Source: Prevotella illustrans (lineage in GTDB: Bacteria > Bacteroidota > Bacteroidia > Bacteroidales > Bacteroidaceae). From it: DNA of 64,000 nucleotides. Position numbers and translations under genes: made by a program. Location: NCBI RefSeq assembly GCF_017426725.1, contig NZ_JAERMS010000010.1, positions 1 through 64,000 on the forward strand. Direction: 5' to 3'. This document shows positions 16,542-25,475 of this stretch, piece by piece (positions within the stretch are counted from its first letter, which is position 1; every line of letters starts with the position of its first letter). The notes beneath the pieces are model-generated. The model searched no databases, was not told the origin of the DNA, and was given only the letters and a program-made list of their open reading frames with translations.

Positions 16542-16946
16542 ATGAAAAAGATTGCAATGATGATGTTTGCCACCATGTTCGCTATGAACTTACTGGCAGA
16601 AAACGTGAAATTCAAAGTAAGCAACATGCACTGTCAAAACTGTGCAAATCGCGTGGAGAAGGCCCTGAAAGCCAATAAGGCTGTCAGCGATGTGAAGATC
16701 AATCTCGAGTGCAAGGGCGTCAGTGTAAGCTACGATGCGACGAAGACCAATGTAGAGGCACTGCAAAAAGCACTGACCGATGTCAAGTTTGACGCCAAAG
16801 TTGCCACGGAATGTGACAAGAAAGAAGGTTGCAAGCACGATGGCAAGGCTGGTGAGCATAAATGCGGCAAGAAAGAGAAGAAGCAGAACCCCGGCGAACA
16901 CAAGTGTGGAGCCGAAGGTTGCGGACACGACAAAGAGTCTAAGTAA
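16542..16946 (+). CDS. Periplasmic HMA-domain metal-binding protein with Cys/His-rich tail
   Basis: 134 aa. A signal peptide covers about 1-19 (FAMNLLA), followed by one heavy-metal-associated domain (about 22-86) with the ligand motif MHCQNC at 29-34. The last 45 residues are Lys/Gly/Glu-rich and hold five cysteines (91, 97, 108, 122, 127) and four histidines (99, 106, 120, 129) in repeating GCKHD, EHKCG and GCGHD units. HMA domains bind Cu(I), Zn or related soft metals; here the domain is exported rather than fused to a P-type ATPase. It is the first gene of an operon with a TonB receptor, so it may receive or buffer metal entering the periplasm. Confidence 0.85.
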   Translation: MKKIAMMMFATMFAMNLLAENVKFKVSNMHCQNCANRVEKALKANKAVSDVKINLECKGVSVSYDATKTNVEALQKALTDVKFDAKVATECDKKEGCKHDGKAGEHKCGKKEKKQNPGEHKCGAEGCGHDKESK

Positions 16947-16971
16947 AACAACCCTTTAATTTTGAAAAAGT

Positions 16972-18249
16972 ATGATGCGATTTTTAAAATACGCATTGGC
17001 AGCGCTCATCTGCCCGGTGCTACTCGCCTCTTGCTCTGATGACGAGGCTGAGAAGAAAATAGATGTGACGTTCAACGCCATTCCCATGGTATCAGGGACA
17101 TTGGATGTGGCTACTTTGGAAGGTACACCCGTCAAATTCACCGAGGTGCGCAGCCAAAACACAAGTCAGTTCCTGCTGAATGCCGCCGGAAAGGCGTTCG
17201 TTTCTCTGCCAATGGGCGTCTATAATATTGCGATAGACAAGGACGTTACCAACGCTGAGGGCGAGAAGGTCGTTATCTCTTTGCGCATGGAAAATGTCAA
17301 TATCAACGCTTCCGGACAGTCTATCGATGGTCATGTGAACTCGTTGCCGGCCAGCGCTCTTGGCAAGGACTTCATTTTCAGCGAGGTGTTCTTTAATGGT
17401 GAGACTAATTCGGGGCGCATGATGCATCCCGACCAGTATATCGTTTTGTTTAACCCGACGGAGAATGTGCTTTATGCTGACGGTGTTAGTATCGGTGTTA
17501 CGATGCAGATATCTTTCCAAAACAAGCAGTTGTGGTACGATAGCTACTATCCTAATCGGGTACCCATAGGCGGATTCATCACCATTCCGGGCAGTGGCAA
17601 GGATCATCCCGTGCAGCCGGGCGAGAAACTGGTGATCGCCTTTACCGCTATTAATCATTCAGAAGTGGTGAATGGAGAGATTGCCTACGACCATGCCGTG
17701 GATTTGAGCGGTGCCGACTTTGAATTATACGAAGGTCCGGACTCTAAAGACGTTGATAACCCCAAAGTTCCCAACGTACTCCTTACGGAAAACGGCGATT
17801 CTTACGGCTTCTTCCTCCATCCGCGCGGCTATGTATCACCTGTGATGTTCCGTTTGGAGAACGGTCTGCAGTCTACTGTTGACGCTTTTGTCAAGACTCA
17901 CACCACAATGTCGAAGACACATGTCAAGGCAACGAAGGACACTCCCGAAGGCGACATCGACATTCATATCCTCGCCATTGATACAGACAAGATTCTCGAC
18001 GGCATTCAGACCAGCGATGTGCCGCAGGATGTGAAGACACGCGCCGTTCCTGAGATTGTGGATCGAGGCAAGTTCCTCGTCAATGGATGCCATCGCCAAG
18101 AACTCTGTATCCGTAAGGAAATAAAAGTAGGCGATAAGATTTTCTATAAGGACACCAATAACAGTAGTGAGGACATGCAGGATGTGAATGAACGCAAGAA
18201 GGCCGGCCTCGTACAAAACGCATTCCCCATTGGTTGGAGAAAGAAGTAA
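16972..18249 (+). CDS. DUF4876-type surface lipoprotein
   Basis: 425 aa. Signal peptide with lipobox LLASC (Cys21) followed by SDDE, an acidic export signal for the outer face of the outer membrane. After an N-terminal beta-sandwich (about 30-115), the central part (FIFSEVFFNGETNSG, QYIVLFNPTENVLYADGV) has the lamin-tail-like look of DUF4876 proteins. The C-terminal part has a CHRQELC pair of cysteines. The gene starts 25 bp after the HMA gene and 21 bp before the TonB receptor gene, so it probably serves as the surface partner of that receptor, as SusD does for SusC. Ligand unknown. An alternative start is one codon downstream. Confidence 0.75.
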   Translation: MMRFLKYALAALICPVLLASCSDDEAEKKIDVTFNAIPMVSGTLDVATLEGTPVKFTEVRSQNTSQFLLNAAGKAFVSLPMGVYNIAIDKDVTNAEGEKVVISLRMENVNINASGQSIDGHVNSLPASALGKDFIFSEVFFNGETNSGRMMHPDQYIVLFNPTENVLYADGVSIGVTMQISFQNKQLWYDSYYPNRVPIGGFITIPGSGKDHPVQPGEKLVIAFTAINHSEVVNGEIAYDHAVDLSGADFELYEGPDSKDVDNPKVPNVLLTENGDSYGFFLHPRGYVSPVMFRLENGLQSTVDAFVKTHTTMSKTHVKATKDTPEGDIDIHILAIDTDKILDGIQTSDVPQDVKTRAVPEIVDRGKFLVNGCHRQELCIRKEIKVGDKIFYKDTNNSSEDMQDVNERKKAGLVQNAFPIGWRKK

Positions 18250-18270
18250 ACCGACTGCGGGAAACAATAA

Positions 18271-21045
18271 ATGAACGCATTGAAAAAGAAAATTCTTTTT
18301 TTGACTCTTTCCCTGCTATGTATGGTGACCGTTGCCGTTGGGCAGACCTGTACGGTAAAGGGAAAGATCATCACCGATCACGATGGCGAGGCTGCAAGCT
18401 TCGCCATCGTCAGTATCCGGAATCAGGAGCTTCGTACTCAGTCTGATGTCAACGGATACTTTGAACTCCGTAACGTCCCGGTGGGCAAGCATACCATCGA
18501 GGTGGAGTGCTTGGGCTATGCCAAGTTGAAACACCAGTTTACAGCAACGAAGAATGTCAGCCTGTCGCTTCAGCTGCAGAGCAGCAGTTTCATCTTACCG
18601 GAGTTTGAAGTGATGGCAAGAAAAAGCCGCAAGGGGAAGGTTGTTGTCGACGAGGCCGCTCTGGAGTACATCCAGCCCACCTCGCTGGCCGACGTGATGT
18701 TGCTGTTGCCCGGCAGTGTGTATAAAGAAAACAATCTGACGCAATTCTCACAGATCGGCAGTCGCCAAGTGGGGACCGATGCCAACACCTCGCTGGGAGT
18801 GGGAATCGTCACTGATGGCGCCCCGGTTACAAATGATGGTATCCGTTCTCAGTTGGTGGGTATTACCGCTGGCAGTGGCAGCTATGATGGTGAAGTGCGC
18901 AGTCGAACGGGTATCAATCAAGGGGCCGACATGCGAATGATTTCTACCGACCATATCCAAAGTGTGGAGTTCACGCGCGGCATATCGTCTTCCCGCTACG
19001 GCAACCTTTCGAGTGGTATGATAAGCATTTCGTCGAAGCATGGCGTAACTCCACTGCGTGTCCGCCTGAAGACTGACCTGAAGAATAAGCTCTTGTATGC
19101 GGGGAAAGGCTGGCGACTTGGAGAGAAAGCCGGTACGCTCCACGCAGGCGTCGACTATCTGCGCTCCATTGATGATATCCGTGAGGAAATGGATAAGTTC
19201 TCACGCCTGACGGGACAGCTTTATTATAATAATAAGGTAAGGCTCGGCAACTATAGTCTTGACCTCGACGGACGACTGAGCCAGACCGTCACTATCAGCA
19301 AGATGAAAAAAGACGAGCTGACCTACGAGTATGACGAGACCTACAAAGCCGACTACAGTCGTACGGCCCTGATGATGAAGGGAACGCTGACACTCGGCAA
19401 GTCATGGCTGAACCAACTGGAACTGGTCATGTCTGCCGACTATACCCACGACAAAATAAGTCGTCATCGCATGGTCATATCGGGTTCAGGTCCGATGAAC
19501 ATGCCACTGGCATACGAAGAGGGCGAGCATGAAGGTATTTACCTGCCCCGCAAATACTACAGCGACTTCTATATTGACAACCAGCCTGTGAACATCTACG
19601 CCCAGCTAAATGCCATATCACGCGTTCAGTTGGTGAAGAACACGATGCTCAACCTCCAATACGGTATCGAGTATACCAACGTGAAGAACCACGGGGCTGG
19701 TGCCGTCATCAAGGACGAGACACGTCCGCCGTTTCCTTACGACAACTCGTATATGCGCCCAAGACCAAACTGGGCTATCCCTGCCTTGGGAAATGGCGCG
19801 GCTTATGCGCAGGCCGACTTTATTTACGATGATAATAATAGAAATATCCTGCAACTCTCTATCGGAGGCCGCGCTTCTATGCTGATGAATCTGCCCCACG
19901 ATTATTATCTGCATGGCTATGTGTTGACTGACCCGCGCCTGAACCTCTCGTACATCATGGGCAAAACGCTTAAAAATACCTTTCGCGTGGGCTATGGTGA
20001 GGAGAGTAAGACACCTACGCTCGACTATCTCTATCCCGAGAAACTCTACAAGGACTTTTACATGCTCAACGCCTATACCGTCGATCCCAACTACCGCCAC
20101 CTCATTACGTATACCAATATCTACGACATGGCCAACCGCGACCTGCGTGTTAATAAGAATCGCAAGATGGAGGTCGGATGGGATATCGACTATCGTGGCT
20201 TCAGTCTCTCACTGACGGCCTTCTACGAAAAGTCGGACGCCGGTTTTGAGTATTTCACGGAATACCATCCGCTGACCTACGACCTCTATACCAAATTGAA
20301 GCCCGGTGTGAGCATCGAGGGACGCATCCCCCAGAAAAGCGATTATATACAAGAACAATACAGCATTTTCACTACGTCGCAACAGGTCAGAAACGCCAGC
20401 AAGGTTACCAAACGAGGGATAGAATATCGCCTGATACTGCCGAAAATCAAGCCGCTGTTCACGACTATAGAGATTAACGGCGCCTACTATCAGACTGACT
20501 ATGCCTCGTCGTTGCCGCTTTACTATTACCCTGCCGTGAAGATTGGTAACAAGGAGTATCCTTATGTCTGCATCTACGACAACGGTGCCAGAAACCAGTA
20601 CCGCCGTCTGAATTCCAATATCTGGCTCAACACGCATATTCCGAAGTTCAAGTTGTTTCTGACGAATTTCTTCCAGGTTGTATGGCTCAACACCTCACAG
20701 TATAAGGATAACCACGACTATATTCCCACTTCGTATATCGACATGCAAGGAAACCGTCTGCCGGTAGATGAGTTGGTCCGTGCCCACATCGCCGCTGACG
20801 ATGGCACGTTCCGCTACTTCCGACGCACGATTCTGCCCGTCAAGTACGCCCGTAACGAAAAGCCCATATCCCTTCTCTGGAATATCAAGGCCACTAAGGA
20901 GTTCAATAAAGGCACCAAGTTGTCGTTCTTCGTTAATGGTCTGCTTGATGTCAGCCCCAAGTATCTCTCCGGCAAGAAGATTACCCAGCGCGAGTGGCAC
21001 GACCCTTATTTCGGGCTTGAATTGTATTTTAATTTGAATTTATGA
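18271..21045 (+). CDS. TonB-dependent outer membrane receptor (non-SusC type)
   Basis: 924 aa. Signal peptide to about residue 24 (AVG before QTCTVKG), a CarboxypepD_reg-like beta-sandwich at about 25-105, a plug at about 120-260 (DVMLLLPGSVY, IQSVEFTRGISSSRYGNLSS) and a barrel ending in DPYFGLELYFNLNL. It lacks the SusC signature and the DUF-type SusD partner, and more resembles receptors for metal chelates or cofactors. The partners are the upstream DUF4876 lipoprotein and the downstream DUF6850 protein, whose start overlaps this stop by 4 nt (ATGA). No STN domain is present, so it does not signal through FecR. Confidence 0.9.
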   Translation: MNALKKKILFLTLSLLCMVTVAVGQTCTVKGKIITDHDGEAASFAIVSIRNQELRTQSDVNGYFELRNVPVGKHTIEVECLGYAKLKHQFTATKNVSLSLQLQSSSFILPEFEVMARKSRKGKVVVDEAALEYIQPTSLADVMLLLPGSVYKENNLTQFSQIGSRQVGTDANTSLGVGIVTDGAPVTNDGIRSQLVGITAGSGSYDGEVRSRTGINQGADMRMISTDHIQSVEFTRGISSSRYGNLSSGMISISSKHGVTPLRVRLKTDLKNKLLYAGKGWRLGEKAGTLHAGVDYLRSIDDIREEMDKFSRLTGQLYYNNKVRLGNYSLDLDGRLSQTVTISKMKKDELTYEYDETYKADYSRTALMMKGTLTLGKSWLNQLELVMSADYTHDKISRHRMVISGSGPMNMPLAYEEGEHEGIYLPRKYYSDFYIDNQPVNIYAQLNAISRVQLVKNTMLNLQYGIEYTNVKNHGAGAVIKDETRPPFPYDNSYMRPRPNWAIPALGNGAAYAQADFIYDDNNRNILQLSIGGRASMLMNLPHDYYLHGYVLTDPRLNLSYIMGKTLKNTFRVGYGEESKTPTLDYLYPEKLYKDFYMLNAYTVDPNYRHLITYTNIYDMANRDLRVNKNRKMEVGWDIDYRGFSLSLTAFYEKSDAGFEYFTEYHPLTYDLYTKLKPGVSIEGRIPQKSDYIQEQYSIFTTSQQVRNASKVTKRGIEYRLILPKIKPLFTTIEINGAYYQTDYASSLPLYYYPAVKIGNKEYPYVCIYDNGARNQYRRLNSNIWLNTHIPKFKLFLTNFFQVVWLNTSQYKDNHDYIPTSYIDMQGNRLPVDELVRAHIAADDGTFRYFRRTILPVKYARNEKPISLLWNIKATKEFNKGTKLSFFVNGLLDVSPKYLSGKKITQREWHDPYFGLELYFNLNL

Positions 21046-22709
21046 TGCGCAACATACGAATATATCTCACTGCCTTCGTCTTGGTTGCCTGCAACCAGCT
21101 TTATGCTCAAAGGTTGCTCGACCGTGTGAACCACAGTCTGTCACCATCCGAAGACCGTTATCATGTCACTCTTTCCGATTTCACGCTAACCGATGCCAAA
21201 ACCGTCTATGCGAATCCGGCCTTTACGCAATGGCACAAACAGAACGACACTACCTTGTACAAACGTTCTGCCATCGTTTACGCGGGATTGGCAGGTGCAG
21301 ACAGCAAGGGCGACTTCATCCCTTACGAGGGAAACGCTTACACAGACTATCGTATTGGGGCCTACGGCGAATACACCACCCCTCGTAGCGGTACCCTGTC
21401 GGGACGCATCCAATACGCCCAAGGCAAGCACCGCAACATCGGGTGGAGCGCCATGCGACTGCCGGAGTTGTATTTTCCTTATATCTCTACCGATTCCTGC
21501 GGCGGAGACTTTAAGTTTGATTCTTATTTTGCGGAGGGCAACTACGCGTTTACGCTCAACGAATGGACTTTGGGCGCCAAGGCCTCCTTTTATGGCGAGC
21601 AGGCTTATCGCCTGACAGACCCGCGCGCCTTGAACAACACTACCTGGCTGCGCTTCAACACCGGTGTGGCACGTCGGTTCGGGCGCAGTCTGCTGTTGCT
21701 CGATGTCGGATATGGTCGCAACAAGCAACATGTACAACTGCGCTACTGGCGCCCGGGACAACAGGACCGTTTCTTTGTTTGCTATGGTTTCGGACTTTAC
21801 GATACCCGCCAAAGCGCGGTATCTTTCGGTAAATCCCGCATGTACTATATCGACGAGTTCAATGCCCGTTTGCAATACCTTTCATCACAGACCCGATCGT
21901 TACGTCTACATGCCTCGCTGGGCTATTCCTTCGACCACATGAAGACAGAAGAGAGCGACATTTACAACCTCTACGAGTCGCGCAGTCATCAGTTGTCGCC
22001 ACTTATTCGCCTGACATTTGATCCTCGGAACGACTGGCAATTCGAACTCGGCGCCATGGGCGCCATCATCTTGCGCAAAGGTTATGAGAACATCATTGAA
22101 GAATACCTTATCGACAAGGAAAACAACATTTATGACTTCCGCACCATCGATACCCGTCAGAACTACATTCGCAATACCGGTCGGTTTTCTGCCGCGCTGA
22201 AAGCTTCCAGACGGATTGCCCGCCTTGAACTCAGCTTACAGGGAGGTGCAACAACAGAAAGTTATGAGGAGAAATACAAGGTCGACGGCCACAGAATCCG
22301 GGTTAGCACCATCACTCCCCATGTCAAGATAGGCATAGACAGGCAGGGCACTCGGGATGATATCGGCCTAAGCATACTATACGCCCGTCAGCGTGTGGTC
22401 AACAACGACTACAATGTATCTTTTCAGAACGGGCAGATTGCCCGCCTTGACTTTCAACAAGCCTTTGCTCCCTATGCCTTTCGCTGTGCCGAACTTGATA
22501 AAGTGGTGGCAAGCGTCACGTGGCAGCACCGGATGAAGAAAATAGATGTCGGTCTGAATGCTAAATTATACCTGGCCGATGGCAACCGAAAGAATGATGT
22601 TTCCTACACTGGAACCATTGGTTTTCCTTCTACGGCTCCGATGATTCGTGCAACACCGGACAAGCATCAAGAATATTGGGCGTCTCTGACGACGTTTGTC
22701 GCTTTCTGA
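21042..22709 (+). CDS. DUF6850-type outer membrane beta-barrel protein
   Basis: 555 aa. Signal peptide ending at about residue 22 (LYAQ). The rest is an alternating hydrophobic/polar pattern with many aromatic girdles and an aromatic C-terminus (WASLTTFVAF), as expected of an outer membrane barrel of about 16-20 strands. It matches what I recall of DUF6850, which is commonly encoded after a DUF4876/TonB receptor pair. It is translationally coupled to the receptor (4-nt overlap). No enzymatic or binding motif is recognisable. Confidence 0.72.
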   Translation: MMRNIRIYLTAFVLVACNQLYAQRLLDRVNHSLSPSEDRYHVTLSDFTLTDAKTVYANPAFTQWHKQNDTTLYKRSAIVYAGLAGADSKGDFIPYEGNAYTDYRIGAYGEYTTPRSGTLSGRIQYAQGKHRNIGWSAMRLPELYFPYISTDSCGGDFKFDSYFAEGNYAFTLNEWTLGAKASFYGEQAYRLTDPRALNNTTWLRFNTGVARRFGRSLLLLDVGYGRNKQHVQLRYWRPGQQDRFFVCYGFGLYDTRQSAVSFGKSRMYYIDEFNARLQYLSSQTRSLRLHASLGYSFDHMKTEESDIYNLYESRSHQLSPLIRLTFDPRNDWQFELGAMGAIILRKGYENIIEEYLIDKENNIYDFRTIDTRQNYIRNTGRFSAALKASRRIARLELSLQGGATTESYEEKYKVDGHRIRVSTITPHVKIGIDRQGTRDDIGLSILYARQRVVNNDYNVSFQNGQIARLDFQQAFAPYAFRCAELDKVVASVTWQHRMKKIDVGLNAKLYLADGNRKNDVSYTGTIGFPSTAPMIRATPDKHQEYWASLTTFVAF

Positions 22710-22738
22710 CCGCTCATCAAGCTCTTTCTTTCGTTTTG

Positions 22739-22780
22739 AGGATGTATCATAAATCATTATTTTTATGGTACATCCTTTTA
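22739..22780 (+). terminator. Intrinsic terminator after the DUF6850 gene
   Basis: A 14-bp stem with one mismatch, AGGATGTATCATAA (22739-22752) with TTATGGTACATCCT (22763-22776), followed by TTTTA. It closes the HMA-to-DUF6850 operon 30 bp after the last stop codon. Confidence 0.8.
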
Positions 22781-22801
22781 ATGTTCGCCCGGCCGAACAT
22801 T
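22780..22801. repeat. Short palindrome, possible operator or second hairpin
   Basis: AATGTTCG (22780-22787) and CGAACATT (22794-22801) form a perfect 8-bp inverted repeat around CCCGGC, right after the terminator. Function unknown. The remaining 22802-23002 of this gap holds no gene I can support. Confidence 0.5.
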
Positions 22802-23002
22802 CCTTTACGGAACGTGAGACTTCTTTTCTGAACTAATGGTGATAGGTTTTGTAAACTTTTATTCGCCGAAAAGCATCACACTTACTTATTGAATTTAGCT
22901 TGATTTAGGGCCCTTTATCCATTGTAAAAGAGTAGTTGCCGCTTGTTGAATGATGCGAAAATGCTATATAATCATTTATTTTGCTACCATTCGCGCTATG
23001 AA

Positions 23003-23112
23003 AGGTCGCTTTTAACCGCTCATAGCACAGCTTTTGTCAGCTCAAAGCTGCACTTTTAGGATGTAAAAGCATAGCTTTTGGCAATCAATAGCAGCCCTTT
23101 TAGATTTTTATC
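23003..23112. repeat. Intergenic 22-bp-period minisatellite (five units)
   Basis: Units start at 23003, 23025, 23047, 23069 and 23091, each exactly 22 bp and mostly of the form GCnnnnCTTTT followed by 11 variable bases (for example GCATAGCTTTTGGCAATCAA). Neighbouring units form small palindromes such as AAAAGCATAGCTTTT. The downstream flank (GTGGTTGATAAATAGCAAAA) resembles the flank of the array at 45682. 23113-23451 contains nothing else I can name, except an A/T-rich leader region before ftcD. Confidence 0.8.
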
Positions 23113-23451
23113 ATGTGCTAATCAAAGACTGAAAGTTTGTAAGTGGTTGATAAATAGCAAAATAATGAAAACGCAAAATACTCGCGTATTTGTCGGCAAA
23201 AAACTTTTTTTTGAAAATAATCGCTGCATTTTAAGCATGTTGTAAAGTTATTTCATAGTCGCAGAAGGAGGTTTCTCCGGATTCGGAATTTTCTCTTGAA
23301 CTTCTTGCCCGCAATAATCTCTGTCCCAGAATTGGTGAACAACCTAAATGTTTTCAATAGTTTCGGGCTAAATATTTTGTCTTTTGGCAACTTATTCGTA
23401 TATTTATGCCCGAAAATCTAAATCGCCTCAAATTTAATATCCACGATAAAT

Positions 23452-25155
23452 ATGATCCAGGAAAAACAAATTATTGAGTGCGTTCCTAACTTCAGTGAAG
23501 GTCGCAACAAAGAAGTAATCAAGCAAATTACCGACGAAGTAGAGCGTGTAAAAGGTGTCAAACTGCTTGACGTTGACCCGGGCGAGGCCACAAACCGTAC
23601 CGTTGTTACCTTTGTAGGTGAGCCGCAGCAGGTGGTTGAGGCCGCTTTCCGCTGTGTAAAGAAGGCGGCGCAGCTCATCGACATGCGCCAGCACCATGGT
23701 GCCCACCCCCGTATGGGCGCTACCGACGTATGTCCGCTCATCCCCGTGGCCGGAATCACGCTCGAAGAATGCGCACGGCTGGCCCGCCAGTTGGCAGAAC
23801 GCATTGCTGCCGAGCTGAAAGTGCCTTGCTATTGCTATGAGGCTGCCGCCGCAACGCTCGAGAGAAAGAATCTTGCCGTGTGTCGGAAAGGTGAATACGA
23901 GGGACTTCCGGAGCGCATGACAGCCCAAGCGGAAGCACCCGACTATGGTGCCCGTGCGTGGGATGAGCAACTGGCACGAACGGGTTGCACCGCCGTTGGC
24001 GCGCGCGACTTCCTGATTGCCACCAACTTCAACCTTAATACCACTTCCACACGCCGTGCCAATGCCATTGCTTTCGACGTGCGCGAGAAAGGACGCCCAC
24101 AACGTGAGGGCGGTTCGCCCGTGGGCAAGCCGATGAAGGATGCCGACGGAAATCCGATTATGATTCCCGGCACGCTGAAAAGTACGAAAGCCATCGGATG
24201 GTTTATCGACGAATACGGCATTGCGCAGGTGTCGATGAACATCACCGATATCAATGTCACACCGCTCCATGTGGCCTTTGACGAGGTATGTCGTTGCGCG
24301 CAGAACCGTGGCATACGTGTGACGGGCACCGAAATTGTGGGTCTTATACCGAAGCGGACGCTCCTTGAGGCGGGTATTTATTTCCTGAAAAAACAGAACC
24401 GCTCAACGGGTATCCCGGAAGAAGATATCTTGAAAATCGCCATCAAGTCGATGGGGCTCGATGACTTGAAACCGTTCAACCCCCGCGAGAAGGTTATAGA
24501 GTATCTGTTGGAGGACGAACAAAAGACCGTCAAACTCATTGATCTGACCGTAAAAGGCTTTGCTGACGAGACATCACGTGAATCTCCGGCACCGGGAGGT
24601 GGTACCATATCGGCTTATATGGGCGCGCTCGGCGCCGCACTCGGAACAATGGTCGCCAATCTCTCCAGTCACAAGGCCGGATGGGACGCACGATGGGAAG
24701 AGTTCAGCACATGGGCCGGTCGCGGACAGGCTATACAGGCAGAACTGATGGTGCTCGTTGATGAAGACACCGAGGCTTTCAACCGTATCATGGCGGCCTT
24801 CGGACTACCTAAGAGTACGGACGAGGAGAAGGCTGCTCGCACGGCTGCCATTCAGGAAGCCACTTTGTTTGCCACGGAAGTGCCTTTGCATACGATGCAG
24901 GCCGCATTTAAAGTCTTTGAACTCTGCCGTGCCATGGCCGAAGAAGGCAATCCCAACAGTGTTTCCGATGCGGGAGTGGGCGTCTTGGCTGCCCGTGCGG
25001 CCGTCTTGGGAGCCGGACTTAACGTAAAAATCAACGCCGCCGGACTGAAAGATAGAACCACTGCCGATCGGTTGGTTGGTCAGGCGAATACGCTGATAGC
25101 CCAAGCTAACACGGCAGAAGCCGAGATTATGAAGATAGTTGAGGCTAAATTATGA
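23452..25155 (+). CDS. ftcD: Glutamate formimidoyltransferase/formiminotetrahydrofolate cyclodeaminase (bifunctional)
   Basis: 567 aa. The formiminotransferase N-terminal subdomain (about 1-180) starts with IECVPNFSEGRN and contains HHGAHPRMGATDVCP; its C-terminal subdomain (about 181-300) contains VREKGRP. A linker to about 355 is followed by the cyclodeaminase domain (about 360-567) with PAPGGGTISAYMGALGAAL. It transfers the formimino group of N-formimino-glutamate to tetrahydrofolate, releasing glutamate, and then forms 5,10-methenyl-THF with loss of ammonia. It is the last step of histidine degradation, and the other three steps follow downstream. The bifunctional fusion replaces separate hutG or fchA genes. 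Confidence 0.93.
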   Translation: MIQEKQIIECVPNFSEGRNKEVIKQITDEVERVKGVKLLDVDPGEATNRTVVTFVGEPQQVVEAAFRCVKKAAQLIDMRQHHGAHPRMGATDVCPLIPVAGITLEECARLARQLAERIAAELKVPCYCYEAAAATLERKNLAVCRKGEYEGLPERMTAQAEAPDYGARAWDEQLARTGCTAVGARDFLIATNFNLNTTSTRRANAIAFDVREKGRPQREGGSPVGKPMKDADGNPIMIPGTLKSTKAIGWFIDEYGIAQVSMNITDINVTPLHVAFDEVCRCAQNRGIRVTGTEIVGLIPKRTLLEAGIYFLKKQNRSTGIPEEDILKIAIKSMGLDDLKPFNPREKVIEYLLEDEQKTVKLIDLTVKGFADETSRESPAPGGGTISAYMGALGAALGTMVANLSSHKAGWDARWEEFSTWAGRGQAIQAELMVLVDEDTEAFNRIMAAFGLPKSTDEEKAARTAAIQEATLFATEVPLHTMQAAFKVFELCRAMAEEGNPNSVSDAGVGVLAARAAVLGAGLNVKINAAGLKDRTTADRLVGQANTLIAQANTAEAEIMKIVEAKL

Positions 25156-25159
25156 AGTA

Positions 25160-25383
25160 AAGGAGATGTAGAAAGGAGTTATATCAAGGAGTTATATCAA
25201 GGAGATATAGAAAGGAGTTAAGGAGTTAAGGAGTTAAGGAGTTAAAGGGAGTTAAGACAATAGCTTGGTAGTATATTATATATGGTCGTTCGTAACAGAT
25301 AAGAATCATTACAACCAGAAAACATTTGTCTTAACTCCTCAGCGAGCGTAGCGAGCGATAACTCCCTTTAACTCCTTAACTCC
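25160..25383. repeat. AGGAGTTA-rich repeats and a perfect 24-bp inverted repeat between ftcD and hutU
   Basis: The 320-bp gap has no gene. 25160-25254 is built from AGGAGTTATATCA and AGGAGTTA repeats with 9- and 15-bp spacing. 25230-25253 is exactly complementary to 25360-25383 (24 bp), separated by 106 bp. The right arm is preceded by GCGAGCGTAGCGAGCG. Transcribed through, this would form a long stem between two genes of the hut pathway; alternatively it marks a small insertion element. Confidence 0.8.
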
Positions 25384-25475
25384 CCAAAGATACTCCTTAT
25401 CTCCCCCAGAACCTCCTTTCACCCTAAATAAAATAACCATATACCCATCTTCAATGAACTAAAACCTAAACAAAT

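Noticed and set aside
25160-25260. Series of strong ribosome-binding sites
   Set aside because: AGGAG runs are present, but no start codons or frames follow at proper spacing, and Bacteroidetes seldom use such sites.
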